Below, piece after piece: positions 1 to 5,799 of a DNA stretch of 35,250 nt. How positions within the stretch are numbered: the first letter of the stretch is position 1; each line of letters begins with the position of its first letter. The position numbers and the translations under genes were made by a program. The stretch spans positions 1-35,250 of the forward strand of contig JAZQSV010000003.1 of NCBI GenBank assembly GCA_045630265.1, given 5' to 3'. The stretch comes from UMGS1279 sp045630265. GTDB taxonomy: Bacteria; Bacillota; Clostridia; Oscillospirales; Acutalibacteraceae. The notes beneath the pieces were generated by a model. It saw only the letters and a list, made by a program, of their open reading frames with translations. It ran no database searches and was not told the origin of the DNA.

Positions 1-1
1 A

Positions 2-166
2 CTCCTTGGCTCACAGAACGACATGGCTACGATCCGACTTTATGTTACCGACGGAATGGATATTGTAGATAAAATTTGCAAGGACGTAATCCCTACCGAC
101 AATAACGGTACTGTGCCAAGTGCTAACCAACCTAAAATCACTTCAGTAACGGTTAAAGCACAGTAA
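2..166 (+). CDS. Cyclophilin-type peptidyl-prolyl isomerase, C-terminal fragment
   Basis: Only the last 54 residues lie in the window; the gene starts upstream of base 1. The visible part contains the stretch VTDGMDIVDKI followed by a loop with PTDNNG and a final strand KITSVTVKAQ. This matches the C-terminal end of bacterial cyclophilins, where a 'TEGMDVVDKI' helix precedes the last beta strand. The family catalyses cis-trans isomerisation of Xaa-Pro bonds; many clostridial members are secreted lipoproteins, but the signal sequence is outside the window. A strong terminator follows 20 bases after the stop, so the gene ends its own transcript and is not joined to the lysis genes. The assignment rests on a short segment. 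Confidence 0.75.
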   Translation, partial: LLGSQNDMATIRLYVTDGMDIVDKICKDVIPTDNNGTVPSANQPKITSVTVKAQ

Positions 167-186
167 AATATATAAAAGGCAAAATT

Positions 187-224
187 AAAGGACAAATCGG
201 CTTCGGTCGGTTTGTCCTTTTTTT
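187..224 (+). terminator. Intrinsic terminator with UUCG tetraloop
   Basis: A 10-bp perfect outer stem, AAAGGACAAA with TTTGTCCTTT, encloses an inner stem closed by C(TTCG)G, and a T run follows. It separates the cyclophilin transcript from the lysis cassette. Confidence 0.9.
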
Positions 225-264
225 GTTTAGAAATTTAGTGGGGTGAAAGTTTTTTAAAACTAGG

Positions 265-270
265 TATAAT
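265..270 (+). promoter_or_regulatory. Possible -10 element of the lysis cassette
   Basis: A perfect TATAAT lies 22 bases before the first lysis gene and downstream of the preceding terminator. No convincing -35 hexamer is present 16-18 bases upstream, so an activator or a weak promoter would have to be assumed. Confidence 0.4.
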
Positions 271-291
271 GGGTGCAAAGGTGGTGAGCAA

Positions 292-525
292 ATGAGTTCA
301 GAAGTTACAGTAGCACTCCTTGCATGCTTGGGTACAGTTTTAGGTAGCTTTTTCGGAGTGTTATCAAGCGCCAAGCTTACAAACTTTCGTATTAAACAGC
401 TTGAAAGCAAGGTGGACAAGCACAATAATTTTGCCCTTAGAATCCCCGTTATAGAAAAGGAAATTCAGGTAATAAACCACAGGGTAGGGGATTTGGAGAA
501 GGAACAACACCGCCCATATTTGTAA
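292..525 (+). CDS. Phage lysis-module protein, hemolysin XhlA-like
   Basis: This 77-residue protein has one hydrophobic segment near the N-terminus (about residues 5-27, VALLACLGTVLGSFFGVL). A charged amphipathic tail follows, carrying the typical run RIKQLESKVDKHNN and ending in NHRVGDLEKEQ. That layout and these motifs are seen in XhlA-like/small phage accessory lysis proteins, which are membrane proteins placed directly before holin and endolysin. A good ribosome site (AAAGGTGGTG) precedes the ATG. It is the first gene of a three-gene cassette. In the phage paradigm it assists the holin, but its exact role here is not shown by sequence. Confidence 0.8.
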   Translation: MSSEVTVALLACLGTVLGSFFGVLSSAKLTNFRIKQLESKVDKHNNFALRIPVIEKEIQVINHRVGDLEKEQHRPYL

Positions 526-570
526 CGCATAAAATGTGGTGGGTGTATTTTTGAAAAGGAGGTGAAGGTT

Positions 571-828
571 GTGAACTTTTTAGAGGAATATATTGTAGTT
601 ATAATAATGGGCATTTGCCTATGTATTGGCTATATATTAAAGAAACTTTTTAAGGATAAGATAAGCAGTTTTATTCCGCTTATTATGGGTCTTTTAGGTG
701 TTTTCTTGAACGTATGGACGAGCAATTTTTTCGTTACCCCGCAAATAATTCTGTCGGGACTGATTTCGGGTCTTGCCTCCACAGGTATGCACCAGGCATT
801 TAAGCAATTTATTGAAAAGGGAGAATAA
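571..828 (+). CDS. Phage holin, A118-like (Phage_holin_5 type)
   Basis: This 85-residue membrane protein has two or three hydrophobic stretches: residues about 5-24 (YIVVIIMGICLCIGYILKK), 33-50 (IPLIMGLLGVFLNVW) and 57-75 (TPQIILSGLISGLASTG). The order IPLIMGLLGVFLNVW, PQIILSGL, GLASTGMHQAF is characteristic of the A118-type holin family. Holins open the membrane at a set time so that the endolysin can reach the wall. I chose the GTG at 571 because AAGGAGGTG at 556-564 is correctly spaced for it; an upstream in-frame GTG at 562 lies inside that ribosome site. The next gene starts two bases after the stop, so translation is probably coupled. Confidence 0.85.
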   Translation: MNFLEEYIVVIIMGICLCIGYILKKLFKDKISSFIPLIMGLLGVFLNVWTSNFFVTPQIILSGLISGLASTGMHQAFKQFIEKGE

Positions 829-830
829 TT

Positions 831-1523
831 ATGGCAAAAAAAGTATTTATCGGTGTAGGACACGGTGGCTCTGACCCCGGCGCAGTAGCAAACGGTATAA
901 GGGAAAAGGATTTAAATCTTTCCATATCACTTTTCACAAAATCCGAGCTTGAGCGCCATGGAGTACAAGTGGGCATTAGCCGAACTAAGGATGAAAACGA
1001 CCCGCTAACCGAAGAAGTTAAAGAGTGTAACGCCTTCGGCCCCGATTTTGCGGTTGAAATTCATAATAACGCAGGTGGCGGCGACGGGGTGGAGATTTAC
1101 CACTATTCAAAGGGTGGCGCCTCGAAGGTTTTGGCACAAAACATTATAAATGAAATAGTAGGTATCGGTCAAAATTCAAGGGGACTTAAAACTAAGCTAG
1201 GTTCTGACGGTAGGGACTATTTTGGTTGGATAAGAAATACCATAGCCCCCGCCGTTTTGGTAGAGTGCGCTTTTGTAGACAACAAAAACGATATTAAGAT
1301 TTTAGATACCGAAGCCGAGCAAAAAGCAATGGGGGTTGCCATTGCAAAGGGAATTCTTAAAACCCTTGGTATTCAGTATAGTGCAGAGCAAAAAGCAGAA
1401 CCCCCAAAAGCCGAAGACACAAAGCTTTACAGAGTGCAGGTCGGCGCTTTTGCAAATAAAGCAAATGCAGAAAAGCTAAAGGCCGAGCTTGAGGGCAAGG
1501 GCTATAGCGCGATAATAGTTTGA
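831..1523 (+). CDS. N-acetylmuramoyl-L-alanine amidase (Amidase_3) with short SPOR-like tail
   Basis: This 230-residue protein has an N-terminal zinc amidase domain (about 1-180). The expected zinc ligands are visible: His in GVGHGG near residue 10, Glu in IREKDLN near 24, and His in VEIHNNAGG near 77. The catalytic Glu is in VLVECAFVDN. After a Lys/Glu/Pro linker (about 184-197) comes LYRVQVGAFANKANAEKL, the start of a SPOR peptidoglycan-binding repeat. That repeat stops after roughly 32 residues, shorter than a full SPOR domain (about 70). There is no signal peptide, as expected for an endolysin released by a holin. It cuts the amide bond between MurNAc and L-Ala in peptidoglycan. It is the last gene of the cassette and is followed by hairpins. 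Confidence 0.9.
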   Translation: MAKKVFIGVGHGGSDPGAVANGIREKDLNLSISLFTKSELERHGVQVGISRTKDENDPLTEEVKECNAFGPDFAVEIHNNAGGGDGVEIYHYSKGGASKVLAQNIINEIVGIGQNSRGLKTKLGSDGRDYFGWIRNTIAPAVLVECAFVDNKNDIKILDTEAEQKAMGVAIAKGILKTLGIQYSAEQKAEPPKAEDTKLYRVQVGAFANKANAEKLKAELEGKGYSAIIV

Positions 1524-1533
1524 TTTTGTCATA

Positions 1534-1578
1534 GCAAACCGGGAAATAAAATAGCGTTTCGTTTTCCTTGTGGTTTGC
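1534..1578 (+). repeat. Imperfect hairpin downstream of the endolysin
   Basis: GCAAACC at 1534-1540 pairs with GGTTTGC at 1572-1578, and GGAAA with TTTCC further in, with an unpaired TTGT on one side. It lies 10 bases after the endolysin stop and could be part of the transcript end. Confidence 0.5.
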
Positions 1579-1591
1579 CTTGTATCTAAGG

Positions 1592-1635
1592 GGGGCGGCC
1601 GACTTTATGGATTCATCGGTCGCCCCTAAATTTTT
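1592..1635 (+). terminator. GC-rich hairpin terminator of the lysis cassette
   Basis: An 11-bp stem, GGGGCGGCCGA with TCGGTCGCCCC (one G-T pair), has a 13-base loop and is followed by TAAATTTTT. The stem is very strong and the T tract moderate. Confidence 0.7.
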
Positions 1636-1708
1636 AAGGATATGAGCAGGGCGATTTTGTTTGATTGCTTATTTGCGCTTGGTTATAAGCGTTTCTCATC
1701 CTACCACC

Positions 1709-1737
1709 AAAAAGAGTACCCCCGAAAAGGGTGCTCT
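1709..1737. repeat. Hairpin repeat, copy 1
   Basis: The sequence AAAAAGAGTACCC, a short GAAA-containing loop, then GGGTGCTCT. It matches copy 2 at 2045-2076 except for a T/C change and one extra C. Both copies are preceded at a short distance by CTCATCC and CACCAAA, so the repeat is longer than the hairpin alone. Confidence 0.75.
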
Positions 1738-1786
1738 AATAAATTTCTCTGCGAAGAGGATACCTTTACTTCTTCACTATTCACTA

Positions 1787-1848
1787 TTACTTATTACTTC
1801 CAAAAATCGACCCAAAGGATTAGTGAAAAGTGAAGAGGTAATAAGTAA
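1787..1848. repeat. Long inverted repeat with TTCACTA-type simple repeats
   Basis: TTACTTATTACTTC at 1787-1800 pairs over 14 positions (one G-T) with GAGGTAATAAGTAA at 1835-1848. The left flank contains tandem CTTCACTATTCACTATT-like units, and the loop contains AAGTGAAGAG, a complementary form. Such short heptad-like repeats occur between genes in many clostridial genomes. Confidence 0.65.
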
Positions 1849-1884
1849 AAATCGACAAACCTCTGTTGAGATTTGTCGATTTTT
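1847..1884. terminator. Perfect 13-bp bidirectional hairpin
   Basis: AAAAATCGACAAA at 1847-1859 and TTTGTCGATTTTT at 1872-1884 form a perfect stem with a 12-base loop. A at one end and T at the other allow termination on both strands. On the minus strand it would back up the terminator behind tRNA-Gln. Confidence 0.7.
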
Positions 1885-1899
1885 GGCTGGGGTGGCAGG
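1884..1899 (-). repeat. Partial copy of the tRNA-Gln 3' end
   Basis: Sixteen bases (TGGCTGGGGTGGCAGG) are identical to 2079-2094, the CCA end and acceptor strand of tRNA-Gln. A second short identity, CGAACCTACG, occurs at 2009-2018 and in the T arm of the tRNA at 2098-2107. The rest of the tRNA is not present at this copy. Confidence 0.8.
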
Positions 1900-2044
1900 G
1901 TACTCTGCGCCAACCGTTCTACCGACCGCTCCGAGCGGTTGCGGTATTTCGGCGGTGCTCGGGACTTCGCAGTCTCAAAAGCCTATCGCGGCTTTTGAGC
2001 AGCTTCGACGAACCTACGGTTCTCATCCGCCACCAAAGGGCACC

Positions 2045-2076
2045 AAAAAGAGCACCCCGAAAAGGGTGCTCTTTTT
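2045..2076 (-). terminator. Terminator of the tRNA-His/tRNA-Gln transcript (hairpin copy 2)
   Basis: AAAAAGAGCACCC and GGGTGCTCTTTTT form a 13-bp perfect stem starting two bases beyond the CCA of tRNA-Gln on the minus strand. It is A-rich on one side and T-rich on the other, so it works in both directions. It is the second copy of the repeat at 1709-1737. Confidence 0.85.
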
Positions 2077-2078
2077 GA

Positions 2079-2153
2079 TGGCTGGGGTGGCAGGATTCGA
2101 ACCTACGAATGCAGCAGTCAAAGTGCTGTGTCTTACCGCTTGACGACACCCCA
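2079..2153 (-). tRNA. tRNA-Gln (anticodon TTG)
   Basis: Read on the minus strand, the gene starts TGGGGTGTCGTCAAGCGGTA. It has the anticodon stem-loop CAGCA-CTTTGAC-TGCTG with anticodon TTG, a T arm with GGTTCGAATCC, and the acceptor end CACCCCA-G with an encoded CCA. The D stem is short, as usual for tRNA-Gln. It lies 29 bases after tRNA-His in the same direction and is followed by a strong terminator, so the two are probably cotranscribed. Confidence 0.95.
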
Positions 2154-2182
2154 ATATTAAATTTAAAAATGGGCATAAAAAA

Positions 2183-2260
2183 TGGGGTGGATAATCGGGT
2201 TCGAACCGACGACCTCCAGGGCCACAACCTGGCACTCTAACCAACTGAGCTATATCCACC
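2183..2260 (-). tRNA. tRNA-His (anticodon GTG)
   Basis: Read on the minus strand, the gene starts GGTGGATATAGCTCAG. The anticodon stem-loop is CCAGG-TTGTGGC-CCTGG with anticodon GTG. The acceptor GTGGATA pairs with TATCCAC. A G before the acceptor faces the C discriminator base, the extra G(-1) that identifies tRNA-His. The CCA is encoded. A promoter lies directly upstream at 2278-2305. Confidence 0.95.
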
Positions 2261-2277
2261 ATATAAAAGCAAAGATT

Positions 2278-2305
2278 ATTATACCATAAAATTATTCTTT
2301 GTCAA
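2278..2305 (-). promoter_or_regulatory. Promoter of the tRNA-His/tRNA-Gln pair
   Basis: On the minus strand, perfect TTGACA (2300-2305) and TATAAT (2278-2283) are separated by 16 bases. The -10 ends 17 bases before the tRNA-His gene, which suits a short 5' leader. Confidence 0.85.
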
Positions 2306-2340
2306 GTATAAAATAAGGAAATTTGAAAATAATTTGCCCG

Positions 2341-3048
2341 CTATTTTACTATAAAATTCCTAGCCGTCCAAACGGCCTCCTCGCTTATATTACAAAACAT
2401 TTCATAAAGAGGTAGGTTCATTAAAATATCGTCTGCGCTTTGCAATGCTTTTTCAAAATTTTCCGGCTTTGTGGGTTTGCTGATTTGCTTTATAAATAGG
2501 GGAGCAACGTCGTCTTTTGGGGGATTTAGCTTCCTTATACTATTAGTTTCGCCCCTTTTTAAAAAGATAATAGCGCCTATGGGCGCGCTTTTATTTACGT
2601 TAAGGTCGGTCTTGCCGCTCCAAGGGGTGCCAAAGGCAGTCCAAACTCCGTCTAGCTTGCGAACTATGGGTTTATCGTCATTTAAAATTGTAACCTCTCT
2701 GCCAAAAACCTTTTTCCAAAGGCCGGTATGGGTGGATTTTCCTGTTCCGCTATCGGCCGTAAAAATATATGCCTTATCTTTATAAATTAAGCTTGAGGAA
2801 TGTATTAAAAGCGCATTAAAAGCCGCCGCCTTTCTGTAAAAAGCGGTACCTGAGGCAAGGTAAGCCAGTTCTTCCCTTGTAAGTGCGGGGTGATCAGCGC
2901 AAAGCTTATCCAAGGTATCACTGCTTATATTTATTGTAATATCCGCTTCTCCCGCTTTGTTGCTTTCATAAGGAGCGCCAAGTTTCAAAAGGCGCTTTGA
3001 GGGCGCAGAAATATCTACTATTAAATTTGCAATTTCATAGCGTTTCAT
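2341..3048 (-). CDS. HprK-like / PEPCK-superfamily P-loop protein
   Basis: This 235-residue cytosolic protein has a P-loop, ADSGTGKSTHTGLW, at about residues 98-111. A conserved NDDKP follows, where kinases of the HPr kinase and PEP carboxykinase fold carry catalytic acidic residues, then GTPWSGK. The N-terminal 80 residues resemble the leading domain of stand-alone clostridial HprK-like proteins, some of which sit near PqqD or radical-SAM peptide-modification genes. None of those partners is present here. The signature of true HPr kinase/phosphorylase is not evident, so its substrate is unknown. The ATG has a GGGAGGG ribosome site and a promoter at 3080-3108. Divergent to enolase. Confidence 0.7.
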   Translation of the reverse strand: MKRYEIANLIVDISAPSKRLLKLGAPYESNKAGEADITINISSDTLDKLCADHPALTREELAYLASGTAFYRKAAAFNALLIHSSSLIYKDKAYIFTADSGTGKSTHTGLWKKVFGREVTILNDDKPIVRKLDGVWTAFGTPWSGKTDLNVNKSAPIGAIIFLKRGETNSIRKLNPPKDDVAPLFIKQISKPTKPENFEKALQSADDILMNLPLYEMFCNISEEAVWTARNFIVK

Positions 3049-3079
3049 AATTGCCCTCCCAAAACTTTACATTAATATA

Positions 3080-3108
3080 ATTTTATACCAAAACTTTTAT
3101 TTTTTCAA
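3080..3108 (-). promoter_or_regulatory. Promoter of the HprK-like gene
   Basis: On the minus strand, TTGAAA (3103-3108) and TAAAAT (3080-3085) are spaced by 17 bases, about 30 bases before the start codon. Confidence 0.6.
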
Positions 3109-3171
3109 CCATTTTTTATATTCCGGTCCTTTTTGGGGAAAATACTAAAAATTGTATGTTGGAGGCATAGT

Positions 3172-4407
3172 ATGACAAAAATAGTTGATGTTAAAGGTCT
3201 TGAGATATTAGATTCAAGGGGTAACCCTACAGTTTGTGCGCAGGTAACCCTTGCGGATGGCAGTAGGGGAATTGCGATAGCGCCCTCTGGTGCATCTACG
3301 GGAAGTTACGAGGCGGCGGAGCTTAGAGATGGTGACCAAAGCAGGTACGGTGGCAAGGGAGTGCTCGGGGCAGTAGAAAATATAAATACTACCATAAAAA
3401 GTGCGCTACTTGAAACAAAGACAATAGAGCAAAACGCTATTGATGAATATATGTGCGAGCTGGACGGCACCGAAAACAAAGAAAATCTAGGCGCTAACTC
3501 CATTTTGGCGGTGTCTATGGCACTTGCCAGAGCGGCGGCAGAGCATTATAAGCTACCCCTTTACGCATATTTGGGCGGGGCAGGAGAAAAGCGGCTTCCC
3601 GTACCTATGATGAACATTTTAAACGGCGGTGCCCACGCTTCAAATAATGTTGATATTCAGGAGTTTATGATAGTGCCTAAAGGAGCCCCAAGCTTTAAAG
3701 AGGCGGTTAGGTGGGGAAGCGAAATCTATCACACCTTAGGCAAAATTTTAAAGCTCAAGGGACTGTCGGTAGGAGTTGGGGACGAGGGCGGCTTTGCTCC
3801 CAGCGTGGAATCCGACAAGGAGGCAATTTCCCTTATTGCTGAGGCGATTGAAGGGGCGGGATATTCCTTTGACGACGTTTCGGTCGCTTTGGACGTAGCG
3901 GCAAGCGAATGGTACGTGGGTGATAAATATCTACTACCTAAGCGCGGTGTATATATGAGTAGCGCAGAGCTTATAGCCACTACCGAGGAACTGGTAAAGC
4001 AGTTTCCTATTATATCGGTTGAGGACCCACTTTCCGAGGATGATTGGGATGGTTGGTGCAAAATAACCTCAAAGCTTGGCAAAAAGGTAAAGCTTGTAGG
4101 TGATGATTTATTTGTTACAAATGAAAAAAGGTTAACCAAAGGAATTAAGATTTCTGCGGGCAATAGTATTTTAATTAAGCCCAACCAAATTGGAACGGTG
4201 AGTGAAACATTAAAGGTTATTGAACTTGCAAAAAGGAATAAATATACACCTATTATTTCCCACCGCTCGGGGGAGAGCGAGGACACCTTTATAGCTGACC
4301 TTTCAGTTGCGGCAGGGGCGAAGTTTATAAAAAGCGGAGCGCCCTGCAGAAGCGACCGTACCGCTAAATATAACCGCTTAATTGCTATTGAAAATAGCTT
4401 GGAATAG
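3172..4407 (+). CDS. eno: Enolase
   Basis: This 411-residue cytosolic glycolytic enzyme converts 2-phosphoglycerate to phosphoenolpyruvate. The N-terminal signature ILDSRGNPT is followed by the mobile loop PSGASTGSYEAAELRDGD. Magnesium ligands are expected in ALDVAASEW, SVEDPLSEDDW and VGDDLFVTN. The catalytic Lys is in LIKPNQIGT and the substrate His in SHRSGESEDTFIADL. I chose the ATG at 3172 because GGAGG stands at 3161-3165; a longer reading frame upstream has no ribosome site. The protein is about 20 residues shorter than common enolases, mainly at the C-terminus, and the segment SGAPCRSDRTAKYN varies from the usual 'GSLSRSERIAKYN'. It is transcribed alone; no strong terminator follows. 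Confidence 0.95.
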   Translation: MTKIVDVKGLEILDSRGNPTVCAQVTLADGSRGIAIAPSGASTGSYEAAELRDGDQSRYGGKGVLGAVENINTTIKSALLETKTIEQNAIDEYMCELDGTENKENLGANSILAVSMALARAAAEHYKLPLYAYLGGAGEKRLPVPMMNILNGGAHASNNVDIQEFMIVPKGAPSFKEAVRWGSEIYHTLGKILKLKGLSVGVGDEGGFAPSVESDKEAISLIAEAIEGAGYSFDDVSVALDVAASEWYVGDKYLLPKRGVYMSSAELIATTEELVKQFPIISVEDPLSEDDWDGWCKITSKLGKKVKLVGDDLFVTNEKRLTKGIKISAGNSILIKPNQIGTVSETLKVIELAKRNKYTPIISHRSGESEDTFIADLSVAAGAKFIKSGAPCRSDRTAKYNRLIAIENSLE

Positions 4408-4468
4408 CGGATTTTTCGGGCTTTAAAAACCTCAAAGTGTCTTTGTGAAAAATAAAATAAAAAAAGAC

Positions 4469-4497
4469 TTGATTTTTTGCCTGAGTTGTGTTATTAT
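4469..4497 (+). promoter_or_regulatory. Promoter of rplS
   Basis: TTGATT at 4469-4474 and TATTAT at 4492-4497 are spaced by 17 bases. Transcription would start near 4504, giving a leader of about 125 bases before rplS. Confidence 0.65.
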
Positions 4498-4510
4498 ATT
4501 CTAGCATTTG

Positions 4511-4620
4511 ATTACACCTAATCCTTATAGGTGGGAGTCACTGCCGTATTTATACGACAATGAAGCTGGCGGTCCTCTGCTTTATTAGATATAAAAGGTA
4601 TGAACGTCTGATATTTTAAG
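4511..4620 (+). promoter_or_regulatory. Structured leader of rplS, possible L19 autoregulatory leader
   Basis: The leader contains a hairpin CACCTA/TAGGTG (4515-4533) and then ACTGCC (4540-4545), which pairs with GGCGGT (4568-4573) around a small inner hairpin CGTA-TTTA-TACG. Rfam describes an L19 leader upstream of rplS in Bacillota, bound by L19 for feedback control. Position and structure fit that idea, but I cannot confirm a match to the family model by eye. Confidence 0.5.
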
Positions 4621-4631
4621 GAGGAAAAGAA

Positions 4632-4973
4632 ATGGACTTTGTTAAAGAACTTACTGCAGGAATGCTCAAAGAAGACGCACCCGAAATCAGAATTGGTTCT
4701 ACCGTTAAGGTTCACGTAAAGATTCGTGAAGGCGAAAGAGAAAGAATTCAGATTTTTGAGGGTACAGTTATTGCCCGCAATAATTCAGGAATTGCTGAAA
4801 CCTTTACAGTTCGCCGCATTTCCTACGGCGTAGGCGTTGAGCGTGTGTTCCCGGTACATTCACCCAATGTTGCCAAGGTTGAGGTTGTTCGCGGTGGTAA
4901 AATCCGCAGAGCAAAGCTTTACTATCTTCGCGACCGTGTTGGTAAGGCAGCAAAGGTTAAAGAACAAATCTAA
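4632..4973 (+). CDS. rplS: 50S ribosomal protein L19
   Basis: This 113-residue protein matches L19 along its whole length: VKVHVKIREGERERIQIFEGTVIA in the middle and the conserved RISYGVGVERVFPVHSP in the second half. It ends with the basic stretch RGGKIRRAKLYYLRDRVGKAAK. L19 sits at the 30S-50S interface. AAGGAGG precedes the ATG by seven bases. In many Firmicutes rplS follows rpsP-rimM-trmD; here it stands alone behind its own promoter and leader, with a terminator after it and lepB-rbgA-rnhB downstream, which is the usual order on that side. Confidence 0.98.
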   Translation: MDFVKELTAGMLKEDAPEIRIGSTVKVHVKIREGERERIQIFEGTVIARNNSGIAETFTVRRISYGVGVERVFPVHSPNVAKVEVVRGGKIRRAKLYYLRDRVGKAAKVKEQI

Positions 4974-4981
4974 AAGCGCTG

Positions 4982-5009
4982 AAAGGGGACAGGTTTTGTC
5001 CCCTTTTTT
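4982..5009 (+). terminator. Terminator after rplS
   Basis: AAGGGGAC and GTCCCCTT form a short GC-rich stem with the loop AGGTTTT, followed by TTTTTT. It lies about ten bases after the rplS stop. Confidence 0.9.
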
Positions 5010-5061
5010 GCATTTTATAGAGCAGGTATTTATCGGTAGTATTTAATAGGGAGGGAAAATT

Positions 5062-5796
5062 ATGGCGCAAGGTTTTGGAAGTGATAAGGGTAGGTTTTCT
5101 TTTGAAGAAGACGGGGAATCTTTAGACATTTATCCCAAAAAGCGAAGAAAAAAGGTAAAGTATGAGCAAAGGGAAAGTTTCTCTGAAAGCCAATATACAA
5201 ATAATAATGCCGAGGGCGGCACAAAAGCTAAAAGCTTCTTGCCAAACCTATTTGAGTGGCTCGACGTTATTGTTATTTCGGTAATTGCGGTTGTAATTAT
5301 TTTTACCTTCCTTTTCAGAATAGTATCCATTGACGGCGATTCAATGCTTAATACCCTCCACCACGAAGAAAAGGTGGTAATTTCAAATCTTTTTTATACA
5401 CCAAAACGCGGGGATATTGTTGTTATATCCAGAAATAACGGCAATGCCGACATAAACGATGAAAAATCCCAACCCATTATTAAAAGGGTAATAGCCACCG
5501 AGGGCGAAACGGTTTATATTGACTTTGCGCTTGGTGTTGTTTATGTTGACGGCAAGCTCCTTAGTGAACCGTATGCCAGGGAACCCATTCATATGAGCGG
5601 GGACGTTACCTTTCCTGTCAGGGTGCCCGAAAACTGTGTTTTTGTACTCGGAGATAACAGAAATGCTTCTTCAGACAGCCGATTTTCCGATTTAGGAGAT
5701 AACGGAATGGTTAATGAAAAATATATTTTGGGAAAGGCTGTTTTTAGGGTTTCACCACTTAAAAGAGTGGGCGGACTCTATGAAGGTCTGGAGTAA
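5062..5796 (+). CDS. lepB: Signal peptidase I
   Basis: This membrane-bound serine/lysine protease of 244 residues removes signal peptides on the outer face of the membrane. A polar, basic N-terminal cytosolic region of about 65 residues precedes a single membrane segment (about 67-85, WLDVIVISVIAVVIIFTFLF). The catalytic Ser94 is in IDGDSMLNTL and the general base Lys141 in IIKRVIATEGETV. The box GDNRNASSDSRFSDLG closes the catalytic domain. The disordered N-terminal extension is longer than in short Bacillus SipS-type enzymes. A GGGAGGG ribosome site precedes the ATG. The following gene starts three bases after the stop, so lepB and rbgA are probably translated together. Confidence 0.95.
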   Translation: MAQGFGSDKGRFSFEEDGESLDIYPKKRRKKVKYEQRESFSESQYTNNNAEGGTKAKSFLPNLFEWLDVIVISVIAVVIIFTFLFRIVSIDGDSMLNTLHHEEKVVISNLFYTPKRGDIVVISRNNGNADINDEKSQPIIKRVIATEGETVYIDFALGVVYVDGKLLSEPYAREPIHMSGDVTFPVRVPENCVFVLGDNRNASSDSRFSDLGDNGMVNEKYILGKAVFRVSPLKRVGGLYEGLE

Positions 5797-5799
5797 AAA

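Larger units (their letters stand above)
1640..2078. other. Gene-free stretch rich in hairpins and repeats
   Basis: I find no credible gene here: the reading frames that cross it have no ribosome site and run into tRNA sequence. It holds two near-identical hairpins (1709-1737 and 2045-2076), two further hairpins (1787-1848 and 1847-1884), small inverted repeats at 1925-1939 and 1974-1999, and a partial copy of the tRNA-Gln 3' end (1884-1899). The segment 1884-2035 is richer in G and C than the surroundings. It looks like a mosaic of non-coding repeats behind the minus-strand tRNA operon. Confidence 0.7.

Noticed and set aside
562..570. GTG at 562 as holin start
   Set aside because: It lies within the ribosome site of the GTG at 571 and has none of its own.
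1884..2094. attL/attR of an integrated element
   Set aside because: The tRNA-end copies are only 195 bases apart, and no integrase or cargo lies between. Duplication or repeat decay explains it better; an element beyond the window cannot be excluded.
1642..2262. Protein-coding genes on either strand across the repeat and tRNA region
   Set aside because: The frames lack ribosome sites and cross tRNA-Gln, tRNA-His and hairpins. The resulting peptides are the well-known false translations of tRNA genes.
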